A stretch of 64,000 bases of DNA from JACVRW01 sp963819635 (lineage in GTDB: Bacteria > Actinomycetota > Thermoleophilia > Solirubrobacterales > Thermoleophilaceae): contig CAWFWX010000006.1 of NCBI GenBank assembly GCA_963819635.1, positions 62,001 through 126,000 on the forward strand, in the 5' to 3' direction. Below, piece by piece: positions 47,942-56,924 of the stretch (the first letter of the stretch is position 1; each line of letters opens with the position of its first letter). Both the position numbers and the translations under genes were made by a program. The notes beneath the pieces were generated by a model that did no database searches, was not told the origin of the DNA, and saw only the letters and a program-made list of their open reading frames with translations.

Positions 47942-48160
47942 CTATTTGTAGCGATACGTGATCCGCCCGCGGTCGAGATCGTAGGGAGACAGCTCGATCT
48001 TCACCCGGTCGCCCGGCAGGATGCGGATGTAATGCCGCCGCATCTTGCCCGAGATGTGGCCGAGAACCTCGTGCCCATTGTCGAGCTGGACCTTGAACAT
48101 GGTGTTCGGGAGGGCCTCGACGATCTCGCCCTCCATCTCAATCTTCTCTTCCTTGGGCAC
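47942..48160 (-). CDS. infA: Translation initiation factor IF-1
   Basis: 72 residues, the standard length. The S1/OB-fold sequence is typical: EGEIVEALPNTMFKVQLDNG, LGHISGKMRRHYIRILPGD and the C-terminal YDLDRGRITYRYK. GTG start. It lies 12 bases after a cold-shock gene, which probably shares its transcript. It is not in the usual adk-map-infA-rpsM position, so this may be a second copy or a relocated gene. Confidence 0.97.
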   Translation of the reverse strand: MPKEEKIEMEGEIVEALPNTMFKVQLDNGHEVLGHISGKMRRHYIRILPGDRVKIELSPYDLDRGRITYRYK

Positions 48161-48172
48161 GGCGGGCGGCGC

Positions 48173-48376
48173 CTAGATGGCGCGGACGTTCACCGCCTTC
48201 GGACCCTTGTCGCCGGTCTCCTCCTCGTACTCGACCTTGGAGTTCTCGGTGAGCGACTTGAAGCCCTGACCGTCGATTCCCGTGTAGTGGACGAACAGGT
48301 CACGATCTCCGTCGTCCGGGGTGATGAAGCCGTAGCCCTTCTCGTCGTTGAACCACTTGACGGTTCCGGTAGGCAC
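48173..48376 (-). CDS. Cold-shock protein (CspA family)
   Basis: 67 residues, the family's normal length. It has GTVKWFNDEKGYGFITPDDG with RNP1 and DLFVHYTGI with RNP2, so it binds single-stranded nucleic acid. I chose the GTG at 48376, after AAGGGAAGG; an upstream start at 48433 would add 19 unrelated residues. About 137 bases separate it from the enoyl-CoA hydratase gene behind it, enough for the long leader common in cold-shock genes. Confidence 0.95.
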   Translation of the reverse strand: MPTGTVKWFNDEKGYGFITPDDGDRDLFVHYTGIDGQGFKSLTENSKVEYEEETGDKGPKAVNVRAI

Positions 48377-48513
48377 GTGGACCTTCCCTTCCTGCGTGTG
48401 CCCGGCCGGTCCAGCATCGCGAATCCGAACCACGGCACCTGCTTATTTCAACTACGCCGGCCGCAGCCGACCCTGACGGCACCACGCTACCAGGGGTTGG
48501 GGCCGGAAGGAGG

Positions 48514-49284
48514 TCAAGAACCGGAGAAGGTCGCCTTGCCGGGTCCTTCCGAGAGAAAGCTGTCGACGGCCCGCCGGAGGTCGTCTGTCTCGAACAGCGG
48601 CGCCCCGATCTCGGCGGTCGCCGCGTCGGCGCCCGGCACCCCGCTCTCGAGAAACGCCCGCACGATGCGCTTCGTGGCGTGGTGCGCGCGCGTGGGGCCG
48701 GACGCCAGGCGCTGGGCGAAGCGGTGCGACGCCCCCGCGAGCTCGCCGTCCGGCAGCACCCGGCTCACGACGTTCCAGCGCTCCAGCGCGGCGGCGTCGT
48801 AGAGCGCGCCGCTCATCACGAGCTCGCGCGCCCGGGCCGGCCCGGCACGCTCCGCGATCCGCTGCGTGCCGCCCATCAGCGGCGTGAGCCCGATCACGGC
48901 CTCCACGAGGCCGAAGCGCGCCGACTCGGCCGCCCAGATCAGGTCGCAGGCAAGCACCAGCTCGAGCCCGGCCGTGAGGCAGAGGCCGTGCACCGACGCC
49001 AGCGTCGGGAACGGGAGCGCCTCGATCCGGTGCGTGATCTGAAGCAGCTCGCCGGTGAGCTCCGCCGCGCCGGCTTCCGAGAGGCCGTTGAACACGTTCA
49101 CGTCCACGCCGCCGGTGAAGTACTCGCCCTCCGCCCTCACGAGCAGCGCGCGGCAGCCCTCGACCTCGTCGAGGGCACGGAGGATGCCTGACAGCATGTC
49201 GCCGTCGAACAGGTTGAGCGGCTGGTTGTCGATGACGAGGACGCCGAGGTCCCCCTCGCGCTCGAGCCTCGCGTGGTCAGGCAC
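48514..49284 (-). CDS. Enoyl-CoA hydratase/isomerase family protein
   Basis: 256 residues, crotonase fold. It has VLVIDNQPLNLFDGDML, the oxyanion segment VRAEGEYFTGGVDVNVF, VHGLCLTAGLELVLACDLIWAA and VIGLTPLMGGTQRIAERAG. The GGTQR Glu/Asp position is not the classical catalytic Glu pair, so isomerase or another crotonase activity is possible. GTG start, overlapping the end of the HIT gene by 8 bases. It is a different paralogue from the 6.6 kb gene. Confidence 0.9.
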   Translation of the reverse strand: MPDHARLEREGDLGVLVIDNQPLNLFDGDMLSGILRALDEVEGCRALLVRAEGEYFTGGVDVNVFNGLSEAGAAELTGELLQITHRIEALPFPTLASVHGLCLTAGLELVLACDLIWAAESARFGLVEAVIGLTPLMGGTQRIAERAGPARARELVMSGALYDAAALERWNVVSRVLPDGELAGASHRFAQRLASGPTRAHHATKRIVRAFLESGVPGADAATAEIGAPLFETDDLRRAVDSFLSEGPGKATFSGS

Positions 49285-49690
49285 CGCGCAGCTCCGCGGC
49301 GACCTCGGCCAGCTCGCCCTCCTTGGGCTGGAGCGGCTGCCCGGGCACCCGGAGCGGGTCGTTCTCGTAGCGCGGAATGACGTGCATATGCAGGTGAAAG
49401 ACGGTCTGCCACGCTGCCGGCTCGCAGCAGTTCAGGAGGTTGACGCCGTCGCAGTCGAGGCGGTCCCGCATCGTGAGCGACAGACGCTTGGAGGCGATGG
49501 CCGCGTGCGCGAGGTCCTCGTCCGGCGCCTCGTAGAGGTTCCGCGAGTGGTTCCGCGGGACCACGAGCGCGTGGCCGCGCGTCCATGGGTTGATGTCCAT
49601 GAAGGCGATCGTGTGCTCGTCCTCCTGGACGATCTCGGCCGGCAGCTCGCCGGCCACGATCTTGCAGAAGATGCAGTCGTCGTCTGGCAT
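49277..49690 (-). CDS. HIT-family hydrolase
   Basis: 137 residues. It has the zinc-type N-terminus CIFCKIVAGELPAE, FMDINPWTRGHALVVPRNH, and the catalytic histidine triad VFHLHMHVIPRY. Members hydrolyse adenosine phosphoramidates or dinucleotides (HINT group). The ATG at 49690 starts the conserved sequence. It lies 11 bases after corA and overlaps the enoyl-CoA hydratase gene. Confidence 0.95.
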   Translation of the reverse strand: MPDDDCIFCKIVAGELPAEIVQEDEHTIAFMDINPWTRGHALVVPRNHSRNLYEAPDEDLAHAAIASKRLSLTMRDRLDCDGVNLLNCCEPAAWQTVFHLHMHVIPRYENDPLRVPGQPLQPKEGELAEVAAELRGA

Positions 49691-49701
49691 GGGCGGGCAG
49701 C

Positions 49702-50673
49702 CTACAGCCAGCCCACCCGCCTGAAGTAGCGGTACAGCAGGCTGCAGGCAGTGAGCATGACGAGCAGGACCGCCGGATAGCCCAGCTCCCAGCGGAGCTC
49801 TGGCATGTGGTCGAAGTTCATGCCGTAGATGCCCGCGATCGCCGTCGGCACCGCGATGATGGCCACCCAGGCCGAGATGCGGCGCACGTCCTCGTTCTGC
49901 CGCACGCCGAGCTGCGCGAGGTTCGCCATGAGCGAGCTCGAGAGGAGGTCGCGCATGGCGTCGAGCTGGTCGCGCGCGCGTATGAGATGGTCGTTCACGT
50001 CGCGGAAGTAGTCGCGGATCTCGGGATGGATCAGCTCGTAGTGGCCCCGGGCCAGGCGGTCGATGGGCTCGACGAGCGGAGCGGTGCCCTTCCGGAAGCT
50101 GAGCACCTCGCGCTGCAGGCGGTAGATCCGCTCGGCCTGGCTTCTCCGCGTCCCGACGAAGAGCTCCTCCTCCACCTGCTCGATGTCGGTCTCGAGGCCC
50201 TGGATGGCGGGCACGTAGTCGTCCACGATTCGGTCGAGGATCGCGTGGAGCACGGCCCCCGGACCGTGCCGCAGGCGCTCCGGCGCCGCGTCGAGGGCCT
50301 CGCGCACCGGGTGCAGCGAGCTGGCCTCGCCGTGACGCACGGTGATGATGAAGTCGGTGCCGAGGAAGACCAGGACCTCGCCGAGCTCGATGACCTCCGT
50401 CGGGTCGACGTAGCGCGCGGTCTTCAGCACGAGGAACACCACGTCGTCGAAGATCTCGAGCTTCGGCCGCTGATGCGCGTGGATGGCGTCCTCGACCGCG
50501 AGCGGGTGCAGGTCGAACTCGCGTCGCAGGGAGTCGAACTCCTCCTCGGTGGGCTCGTAGAGGCCGATCCAGACAAACTTGCCGGCCTGGTGGCGCTCGT
50601 CGTACGCGTGGTTCAGCTCCACCTTGCCGTCGCGGCGGACGCCGTGCTCGTAGATCGCGCAGTCGAGGATCAC
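49702..50673 (-). CDS. corA: Magnesium/divalent cation transporter CorA
   Basis: 323 residues. A cytoplasmic alpha/beta domain with long helices precedes two C-terminal transmembrane helices. The first ends in the CorA filter YGMNFDHMPEL, and the second is YPAVLLVMLTACSLLYRYF. A pentameric Mg2+ channel is expected. The start overlaps the stop of the cca gene by four bases. The basic C-terminal end is short, as in the family. Confidence 0.95.
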   Translation of the reverse strand: MILDCAIYEHGVRRDGKVELNHAYDERHQAGKFVWIGLYEPTEEEFDSLRREFDLHPLAVEDAIHAHQRPKLEIFDDVVFLVLKTARYVDPTEVIELGEVLVFLGTDFIITVRHGEASSLHPVREALDAAPERLRHGPGAVLHAILDRIVDDYVPAIQGLETDIEQVEEELFVGTRRSQAERIYRLQREVLSFRKGTAPLVEPIDRLARGHYELIHPEIRDYFRDVNDHLIRARDQLDAMRDLLSSSLMANLAQLGVRQNEDVRRISAWVAIIAVPTAIAGIYGMNFDHMPELRWELGYPAVLLVMLTACSLLYRYFRRVGWL

Positions 50674-52010
50674 CGGTCGGGATTCTGCCGCAGCCGTCGG
50701 GCGAGATCGATCGTTTCGGCTCGGGTCGCGATCTCACCAGCGTAAGCCGACTCCTGCAGCTCCGCGAGCACACGGCCCAGCTCCGGCCCGGGCTCGATCC
50801 CCGCCTCGCGGGCCAGCTCGTCACCGCGCAGCGGGAGCTTGGGCGGCCCGCTCCGGCGCCACTCGAGCGCTGCGGGCATCAGCTCCTCGGCGAGCTCGAG
50901 GTGGGCGTCGATGGCCCGATCGGCGTTCTTCCCGCGTGTCGCGAGCCTGTCCGCGCACGAGAGGAGCGTCACCTCGACCTCGACCGGTGACGTGCGCCTG
51001 AGGTAGCGATAGACCTCGCGGCGGTCGAGCGGGCGCTTGTGGACGAGGAAGCCGAGCAGGAGATGGTGCCTGGTCAGTCCCTCGAGGAAGCGGCTGAGCT
51101 TGTCGCTTGTGCGAAGCCGCCGGCAGATGTCGCGGACCATGTCCTCGCCGAGGCGGTCGTGGCCCATGAACGTGACGCGGCCGTCCTCGCGAACGCTGTA
51201 GGTGGCCGGCTTGCCGATGTCATGCAGCAGCGCGCCGAAGCGGAGCGCCTCGCCGCGCGTGAGCTCGTCGGCGAGCGGCTCGTCCAGGACCTCGCGCAAC
51301 TCGCCGGTGGCATCGGCCTCCAGCTCTATGAGCCGCTCGAGCACCTCGAGCGTATGGCCGTAGACGTCGGTGTGGTGGAAGTGGCTCTGGTCCACGTCGT
51401 GGAGGTCGGAGAGCTCGGGCAAGACCGCGTCGAGGAGCCCGAGGCGGTCGGCCAGCGCCAGCCCCTTGACGGCGCCGGGCGCCAGCACGAGCCGGCGCAG
51501 CTCAGCGAATATGCGCTCGCCCGACGCCTCCGGCACGCGCGGCGCGGCGGCGGCGGTGAGGCGCTCCGTCTCCGGATCGAGTGAGAAGCCGAGCTCGGCG
51601 GCGAAGCGAGCGAGCCTGAGCGGCCGGAGCGGATCCCGCTCGTAGGACTCCGGGCCGATGACCCTGAGCGTTCGGCCTTCGAGGTCGGTCCGGCCGCCGA
51701 GCGGGTCGATCAGCTCGCCACCAGCACGTGGTCTCGCCATCGCGTTCACGGTGAAGTCGCGCTTCCGCAGGTCCTCCTCGATCGACTCGCCCTGGAGCGG
51801 CGCGAAGTCGTACACCCGCCCGCCCGCCCGGTCGACCACCCTCCAGGCCCCGAACGCCTCGGAGAGCCGGAAGACGGGTCCGCGCACCTCCGCCGCGAGC
51901 TCGCGCGCCGCCGCCTCCGGGTCGCCCTCGACGGCGATGTCGATGTCCGTGATCTCACGCCCCAGGAGCTCGTCGCGCAGCGCGCCGCCGACTATCCAGG
52001 AGCGGGTCAC
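50670..52010 (-). CDS. cca: CCA tRNA nucleotidyltransferase / poly(A) polymerase family
   Basis: 446 residues. The N-terminal nucleotidyltransferase motif is WIVGGALRDELLGREITDID, where the last DID supplies metal ligands. EDLRKRDFTVNAMA and RDPLRPLRLARFAAELGF follow. An HD domain (LLHDIGKPATYSVREDG) lies in the second half, so the protein may also have phosphohydrolase activity. The CCA-adding role is inferred from family membership. GTG start, overlapping the alr stop by four bases. Confidence 0.92.
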   Translation of the reverse strand: MTRSWIVGGALRDELLGREITDIDIAVEGDPEAAARELAAEVRGPVFRLSEAFGAWRVVDRAGGRVYDFAPLQGESIEEDLRKRDFTVNAMARPRAGGELIDPLGGRTDLEGRTLRVIGPESYERDPLRPLRLARFAAELGFSLDPETERLTAAAAPRVPEASGERIFAELRRLVLAPGAVKGLALADRLGLLDAVLPELSDLHDVDQSHFHHTDVYGHTLEVLERLIELEADATGELREVLDEPLADELTRGEALRFGALLHDIGKPATYSVREDGRVTFMGHDRLGEDMVRDICRRLRTSDKLSRFLEGLTRHHLLLGFLVHKRPLDRREVYRYLRRTSPVEVEVTLLSCADRLATRGKNADRAIDAHLELAEELMPAALEWRRSGPPKLPLRGDELAREAGIEPGPELGRVLAELQESAYAGEIATRAETIDLARRLRQNPDR

Positions 52011-53057
52011 CGGAACGGCTCGCGCCTCACCCGGGGCAGCAGCCCCGTCGTGATCTCGTAGTTGATCGTCCCGAGCCGGCGCGCCACCTCTTCGGCGAGG
52101 ATCGTCTCCTCGCCCTGGCGGCCGATCAGCACGACCTCGTCGCCGACCTCCACGTCGGTGTCCGCGCCAAGCGCCACGGTCACGTTGTCCATGCTGACCG
52201 CCCCCACGGTCGCATGCCGACGGCCGCGGATGAGGACGTCGGCGTTGTTCGTCAGGCCGCGCCTCCAGCCGTCGCCGTAGCCGATCGGGATCGTCGCGAG
52301 CCAGGTCGGCTCCTCGGCGCGCCAGGCGTGCCCGTACCCGACCCCGTCACCTCGTTCCAGGCGCCGAATCGATGCGACCCACGAATGCAGTGAGAGGGCG
52401 GGTTCGAGCCGGTGCGCGGCGGGGTCCTCGCTGAAACGGGTCGAGCCCGTAGATCGCCACGCCGCAGCGGACCATGTCGAAGTGAGAGCCCGGATCGCGC
52501 AGCGCGGCGGCGCTGTTCGCGGCGTGGACGATCAAGTCGTCCCTGCCCACGTCGTCGACGAACCGCCGGAAGTCACCGAGCTGGGCATCGAAGAGCCGGT
52601 CGCCGCGCTCGTCGGCCGTCGCGAAGTGCGTCATGAGCCCGACCGCGTTGGGTCGCGCCGCCAGGCGCAGCGCAAGCTCGCGGTCCCTGGTGCCGAGCCG
52701 GCCCATCCCGGTGTCGAGCTTCACGTGCACGCGCGGCGCAGCGGCGGCGACCTCCTCGGTCCAAGCGACAACGTCGGCATCCGCATCGATCGCCGTGCGC
52801 AGCTCGTGCGCAGTGAGGGCACCCATGACCAGCAGCGGTACCCCGATGCCGGCCGCGCGCAGCTCCGCGGCCTCGTCGGCGGTTGCGACGGCAAGCCACT
52901 CGGCGCCTCCGGCCAGCGCCGCCTCCGCGGCTGCGGCCGACCCGTGCCCGTAGGCGTTCGCCTTCACCACCGCGCACAGCGGCTTCGGCAGGCGCGCGCA
53001 GTTCCGCTCGATGGCGCCGAGGTCGACGCGGGCTACGGCTCGCTCGACTGCGCTCAC
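52007..53057 (-). pseudogene. alr: Alanine racemase, interrupted by one frameshift
   Basis: PLP enzyme converting L- to D-alanine for peptidoglycan. The first frame starts with GTG 53057 (overlapping the CBS stop) and has the PLP Lys motif AVVKANAYGHG, VKLDTGMGRLG, VGLMTHFATADE and VAIYGLDPF. Near 52432 the sense continues in the next frame, which then reads HSWVASIRRLERGDGVGYGH, TIPIGYGDGWRRGL and GAVSMDNVTVALG to the stop at 52007. Joined, the length is about 349 residues, normal for Alr, and all motifs are intact. One extra base in the region TTTCAGCG explains the break. As Alr is normally essential, a sequence error is likely. Confidence 0.9.
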
Positions 53058-53512
53058 TCAGCCAGGGCGCCGAGCACGTCCAGGCGCGTCACGACGCCCA
53101 CGAGGCGGCCGTCCTCAACGACCGGGAGGCGGTTGTGGCCCGTCTCGTGAATGAGCCGGGCGGCGTCGCGCACGCTCGTGTCCGGGTCGACCGTGTCGGG
53201 GTCCCGGGTCATCATGTCCGCGGCGTTGGCCGCGAACGCCTTGCGGAGGCGGCCCTCGAAGCGGCCGAGCGGCTCGAGGAAGACCGTCCCGCCGAAGAGG
53301 TTGATGTAGTGAGGGATGTGAAGGTCGCCGTCCTGATCCGGCAGCACGAGGTCGGCCTCCGTGACGATGCCTACGCAGCGCCCGTCCTCGTCCACGACCG
53401 GGAGCCCCGGCAGCTGGTGTTTTTGCAGCGTGGCCACGACCTCCTGAACGGACGTCTCCGGCGACACGGTCACCGGGTTCGTGTCCATGATTTCGCGGAT
53501 GCTGTCGGGCAC
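53054..53512 (-). CDS. CBS-domain pair protein
   Basis: 152 residues with two CBS motifs: IREIMDTNPVTVSPETSVQE...GIVTEADLV and MMTRDPDTVDPDTSVRDAAR...GVVTRLDVLGAL. The segment between them (YINLFGGTVFLEPLGRFE) is common to one actinobacterial CBS subgroup. I chose the GTG at 53512; a longer ATG start at 53578 would run through the structured element. The ligand is probably an adenosyl nucleotide. It lies between nnr and alr, an unusual insert in an otherwise conserved order. Confidence 0.88.
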   Translation of the reverse strand: MPDSIREIMDTNPVTVSPETSVQEVVATLQKHQLPGLPVVDEDGRCVGIVTEADLVLPDQDGDLHIPHYINLFGGTVFLEPLGRFEGRLRKAFAANAADMMTRDPDTVDPDTSVRDAARLIHETGHNRLPVVEDGRLVGVVTRLDVLGALAE

Positions 53513-53515
53513 GGG

Positions 53516-53614
53516 CGCGACCTTATCCGAAGGGACAATCCTGCCTAACTGTTGCCCAGCAACAGTAGGACAGGACATCGCGAGGAAACGGCTCCTTCAC
53601 CGCTGTCGTTCGCG
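53516..53614 (-). ncRNA. Structured element, copy 3 (upstream of CBS gene)
   Basis: On the minus strand GAACGACAGCGG (53611-53600) is identical to copy 1, and AGGCAGGATTG (53546-53536) matches copy 2. The third helix keeps its base, TCCTG-t-CCTA with TAGGCAGGA, but its top is replaced by CTGTTGC-tgg-GCAACAG (53565-53559 with 53555-53549). The closing helix is weak here (CGCGA/TCGCG, 53614-53610 with 53520-53516). Its 5' end covers the natural stop codon of nnr, and it ends just before the CBS start. Confidence 0.5.
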
Positions 53615-55064
53615 AAGTGTCAACCCGTAGGGCAGCGCCTCGATCACGTCGCCCGCCATCACGTGGTCGGTGCCCACCCGCCCGGCGGCGTGGCGCGCCG
53701 CCAGCGCGTGCGCCAGCGCTCCGAGCGCCGCCGCCTGCGAAGGCGTCCATCCGCTTGGCCAGCAGCGCGCCGATCAGGCCCGAGAGCACGTCGCCGGTGC
53801 CCGCCGTGGCGAGCGCGGGCGTGCCGCCGGGACTGATCGCGAGCGGCCCGCCCGGGCGCGCCACGATGGTGTCGTCGCCCTTCAGGAGGACCACCGCCCC
53901 GCTCAGCTCGGCGGCCTCGCGAACCGACGCAACACGATGGGCGGCCACCTCCTCAGTGTCGACGCCGAGCAGCCGCCCGAGCTCAGCCTCATGCGGCGTC
54001 AGAACGGTCGGCGCGTCGCGCTCGCGGAACAGCTCGAGCTTCCCGGCGTGCGCGTTCAGGCCGTCGGCGTCGACCAGCAGCGGCGCCTCGACCGCCATCG
54101 CCACGCCGCGGGCGAACTCCTGGGCGCCCTCGGCGCGGCCGAGGCCGGGGCCGAGCACCACGGCGCCGGCGCGCTCCGCCATCGCCTCCACGTCGCTCAC
54201 GCCCGCCGGGGTGTGGAAGCCGTCGTCGTCCGGCAGCCCGCGGCTCATCTGCTCCAGCAGCCGCAGGTCCACCACGGGCTGCACCGGGCCCGGCACCGCC
54301 ACCTGCACGTAGCCGGCGCCCGCGCGCTGAGCGGAGCGCGCCGCCATCGTGGGAGCGCCCGTGAGCCCCTGAGAGCCGCCGACCACCACGACGACGCCCG
54401 AGTCGAACTTCGAGCTGCTGCGCTGCCTGTGCGGATACAGGTCGAGGACGCGCTCCGAGATCAGGCCCGCCGCGACGGGCTCGGGCGCTCCGCGCGGAAT
54501 GCCGATCTCCACGACCTCGATGCTCCCGGCGTGACCCTTGCCGGGCTCCACCTGCAACCCCACCTTCGACCCGTGGAAGGTGGCGGTCGCCTCAGCCCAT
54601 ACCGCCTCGGCCTCCACCTCGCCGGTCGAGGCATTCACCCCCGACGGCACGTCGCAGGCCACGACCGGCGCATCCTGCCGGTTGATCGCCCAAATGGCGG
54701 ACGCGACCGGCTCGCGAGGCTCACCCTCGAAGCCCGTCCCGAGCAGCGCGTCGACGACTGCGCCTGAGCCGTCGAGGCGGGAGGGCTCAAACGGCTGCGT
54801 CCCGTCGATCACCTCGACCTCGTATCCGTCCTGCTGCAGCAGCCGCGCCGCCACCCGCCCATCGCCGCCGTTGTTGCCCTTGCCCACGACGATCCGGATC
54901 GGTCCCTCCACAGAGGCAGCCGCGGTCACCCGCGCCAGTCCCAGCGCGGCGCGCTCCATGAGGTCCGCCTGGGGCACCCCCTGCTCCTCGATCGCCCAGC
55001 TGTCCGCCGCGCGCATCTCCGCGGCCTCGTAGAGCGAGTCGAGCCAGGACGGGAGCGCGGTCAC
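53597..55064 (-). pseudogene. nnr: Bifunctional NAD(P)HX epimerase/dehydratase, interrupted near the C-terminus
   Basis: Repairs hydrated NAD(P)H. The N-terminal YjeF_N epimerase domain has GKGNNGGDGRVAARLL and VACDVPSGVNASTG; the C-terminal dehydratase (carbohydrate-kinase-like) has VVVVVGGSQGLTGAP, VLTPHEAELGRLLG, VVLLKGDDTIV and LATAGTGDVLSGLIGALLA. Near 53736 one surplus base shifts the frame: dropping it restores AAAALGALAHALAARHA and an end of LPYGLTLRERQR at the TGA 53599-53597, giving about 488 residues. As read, the frame runs on to 53523 with an unrelated Arg/Gly-rich tail. The catalytic core is complete, so the protein may still work if the shift is real. Confidence 0.88.
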
Positions 55065-55079
55065 GGTCGCGCCCTGCGG

Positions 55080-56915
55080 CTACTCGACCGTGACGGTCTT
55101 CGCGAGGTTGCGCGGCTGGTCCACGTTGAGCCCGCGCGCCCGTGCGATGTAGTACGCCATCAGCTGGAGCGGGATCACCGCGAGCAGCGGCTGCAGCATC
55201 CAGTCGGTGCTCGGCAGTTCGACCACCTCCTCGGCGTGCTCCGCGACCTGTCCGGTGCCCTCCGTCGCGATCGCGATCACGTGCGCGCCGCGCGCTCGCA
55301 CCTCGGCGATGTTCGACAGCACCTTGTCGAGCACCGGCGACTCGGTGGCCACGCACACCACGGGGGTTCGCTCGTCGAGCAGAGCGATCGGGCCGTGCTT
55401 CATCTCGCCCGCCGCGTAGGCGTCGGTCGGGATGTACGAGACCTCCTTCAGCTTGAGCGCGCCCTCGAGGCAGATCGCCAACCCGACGTGCCGGCCCAGG
55501 TAGAGGAAGAAGCCGGCGTCCTTCCAGTGCTCGGCGATCACGCGGACCTGATCGTCCACGCCGTCCAGGAGGGTCGCGATCGAGTGCGGCATCGCGCGCA
55601 GCTCGGTGCACAGGTTGCTCACGACCTCCTGCTCCAGCTGGCCGCGCAGCTGCGCCACCTTCAGCGCGAACAGGTACATCGCCGCCACCTGCGCCATGAA
55701 CGTCTTCGTGGCCGCCACGCCGATCTCGAGGCCCGCGCGCGTGAAGAGCACGCCGTCCGAGTCGCGCGTGGCCTGGCTGCCCTGGATGTTCGTGATCGCG
55801 AGCACCTTCGCGCCGCGCTCGCGTGCCAGCCGCATCGCCGCGAGCGTGTCGGCTGTCTCACCCGACTGCGAGATGCCGATCACGAGGTCGCGCTCGTCGA
55901 GCACCGGGTTCCGGTAGCGGAACTCGGATGCGATGTCCATCTCGACGGGGACGCGCGCCCACCACTCGATCGCGTAGCGGCCGACCAGGCCGGCGTGGTA
56001 CGAGGTGCCGCAGGCGACCACCACGACGCGCCGCATGTCCTTCAGGAACTCGTCCGAGATCTCACCGAGCTCACCGAGCTCCACGCCCGCGTCGCCGAGC
56101 CGGCCGGCGAGCGTATCGGCGACCGCGTCCGCCTGCTCGTGGATCTCCTTGAGCATGAAGGTCTCGTAGCCGCCCTTCTCGGCCTGCTCGTCGTCCCAGT
56201 CGACCCGGTCGACCTCACGCTCGATCTCGCTCCCGTCGGGGGAGATGAAGCGGGAGCCCTGCGGCGTGACCGCCACGATCTCGCCGTCGTGGACGAGCTG
56301 GACGTCGCGCGTCTCCGACATGAACGCTGGAATCGCGGAGGCGATGAAGCTCTCTCCGTCGCCGAGCCCGACCACGAGCGGGCACTCCTTGCGGGCGCCG
56401 ACCAGGATGTCCGGCTCATCGGCCGCCATCGCGACGAAGGCGTAGTGCCCGCGCAGCTCGTTGTAGGCCAGCCGCACCGCCTCGACGAGATCCCCGTCGA
56501 AGTGGGACGCGACCAGGTGCGCCACGACCTCGGCGTCCGTCTCAGAGGTGAACTCCGCGCCCTCGGCTCGCAGGCGGTCGCGCAGCTCCGTCCAGTTCTC
56601 CACGATCCCGTTGAGCACGATGTGGAAGCGCTCCGAGGTGTCCCAGTGCGGGTGCGCGTTCGCCTCGGTCACGCGCCCGTGCGTGGCCCACCGCGTGTGC
56701 CCGATGCCGGTCGAGCCCTTCAGGTGTCCGTTCGACTGGGCGACCGCCTCGCGCAGGTTCTGGAGGTTCCCGACCGCGTGCACGCTGCCCACGGAGCCGT
56801 CCTGCACGAGCGCGAGACCGGCCGAGTCGTAGCCGCGGTACTCCAGGCGCTGGAGGCCCTGGAGCAGGAGGTCGCGGCATTCGCGCGACCCGACGTATCC
56901 GATTATCCCGCACAT
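55080..56915 (-). CDS. glmS: Glutamine-fructose-6-phosphate aminotransferase
   Basis: 611 residues, full length. It makes glucosamine-6-phosphate, the first step to UDP-GlcNAc. The nucleophile Cys2 is in MCGIIGYVG; the glutaminase domain has GIGHTRWATHG and ENWTELRD. Two SIS domains follow, with VVACGTSYHAGLVG, IGISQSGETADTL and GALKLKEVSYI, ending in LAKTVTVE. It lies between glmM and nnr, all in one direction. No glmS ribozyme is seen in the 9 bases upstream. Confidence 0.98.
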   Translation of the reverse strand: MCGIIGYVGSRECRDLLLQGLQRLEYRGYDSAGLALVQDGSVGSVHAVGNLQNLREAVAQSNGHLKGSTGIGHTRWATHGRVTEANAHPHWDTSERFHIVLNGIVENWTELRDRLRAEGAEFTSETDAEVVAHLVASHFDGDLVEAVRLAYNELRGHYAFVAMAADEPDILVGARKECPLVVGLGDGESFIASAIPAFMSETRDVQLVHDGEIVAVTPQGSRFISPDGSEIEREVDRVDWDDEQAEKGGYETFMLKEIHEQADAVADTLAGRLGDAGVELGELGEISDEFLKDMRRVVVVACGTSYHAGLVGRYAIEWWARVPVEMDIASEFRYRNPVLDERDLVIGISQSGETADTLAAMRLARERGAKVLAITNIQGSQATRDSDGVLFTRAGLEIGVAATKTFMAQVAAMYLFALKVAQLRGQLEQEVVSNLCTELRAMPHSIATLLDGVDDQVRVIAEHWKDAGFFLYLGRHVGLAICLEGALKLKEVSYIPTDAYAAGEMKHGPIALLDERTPVVCVATESPVLDKVLSNIAEVRARGAHVIAIATEGTGQVAEHAEEVVELPSTDWMLQPLLAVIPLQLMAYYIARARGLNVDQPRNLAKTVTVE

Positions 56916-56924
56916 GAGTTCGAC

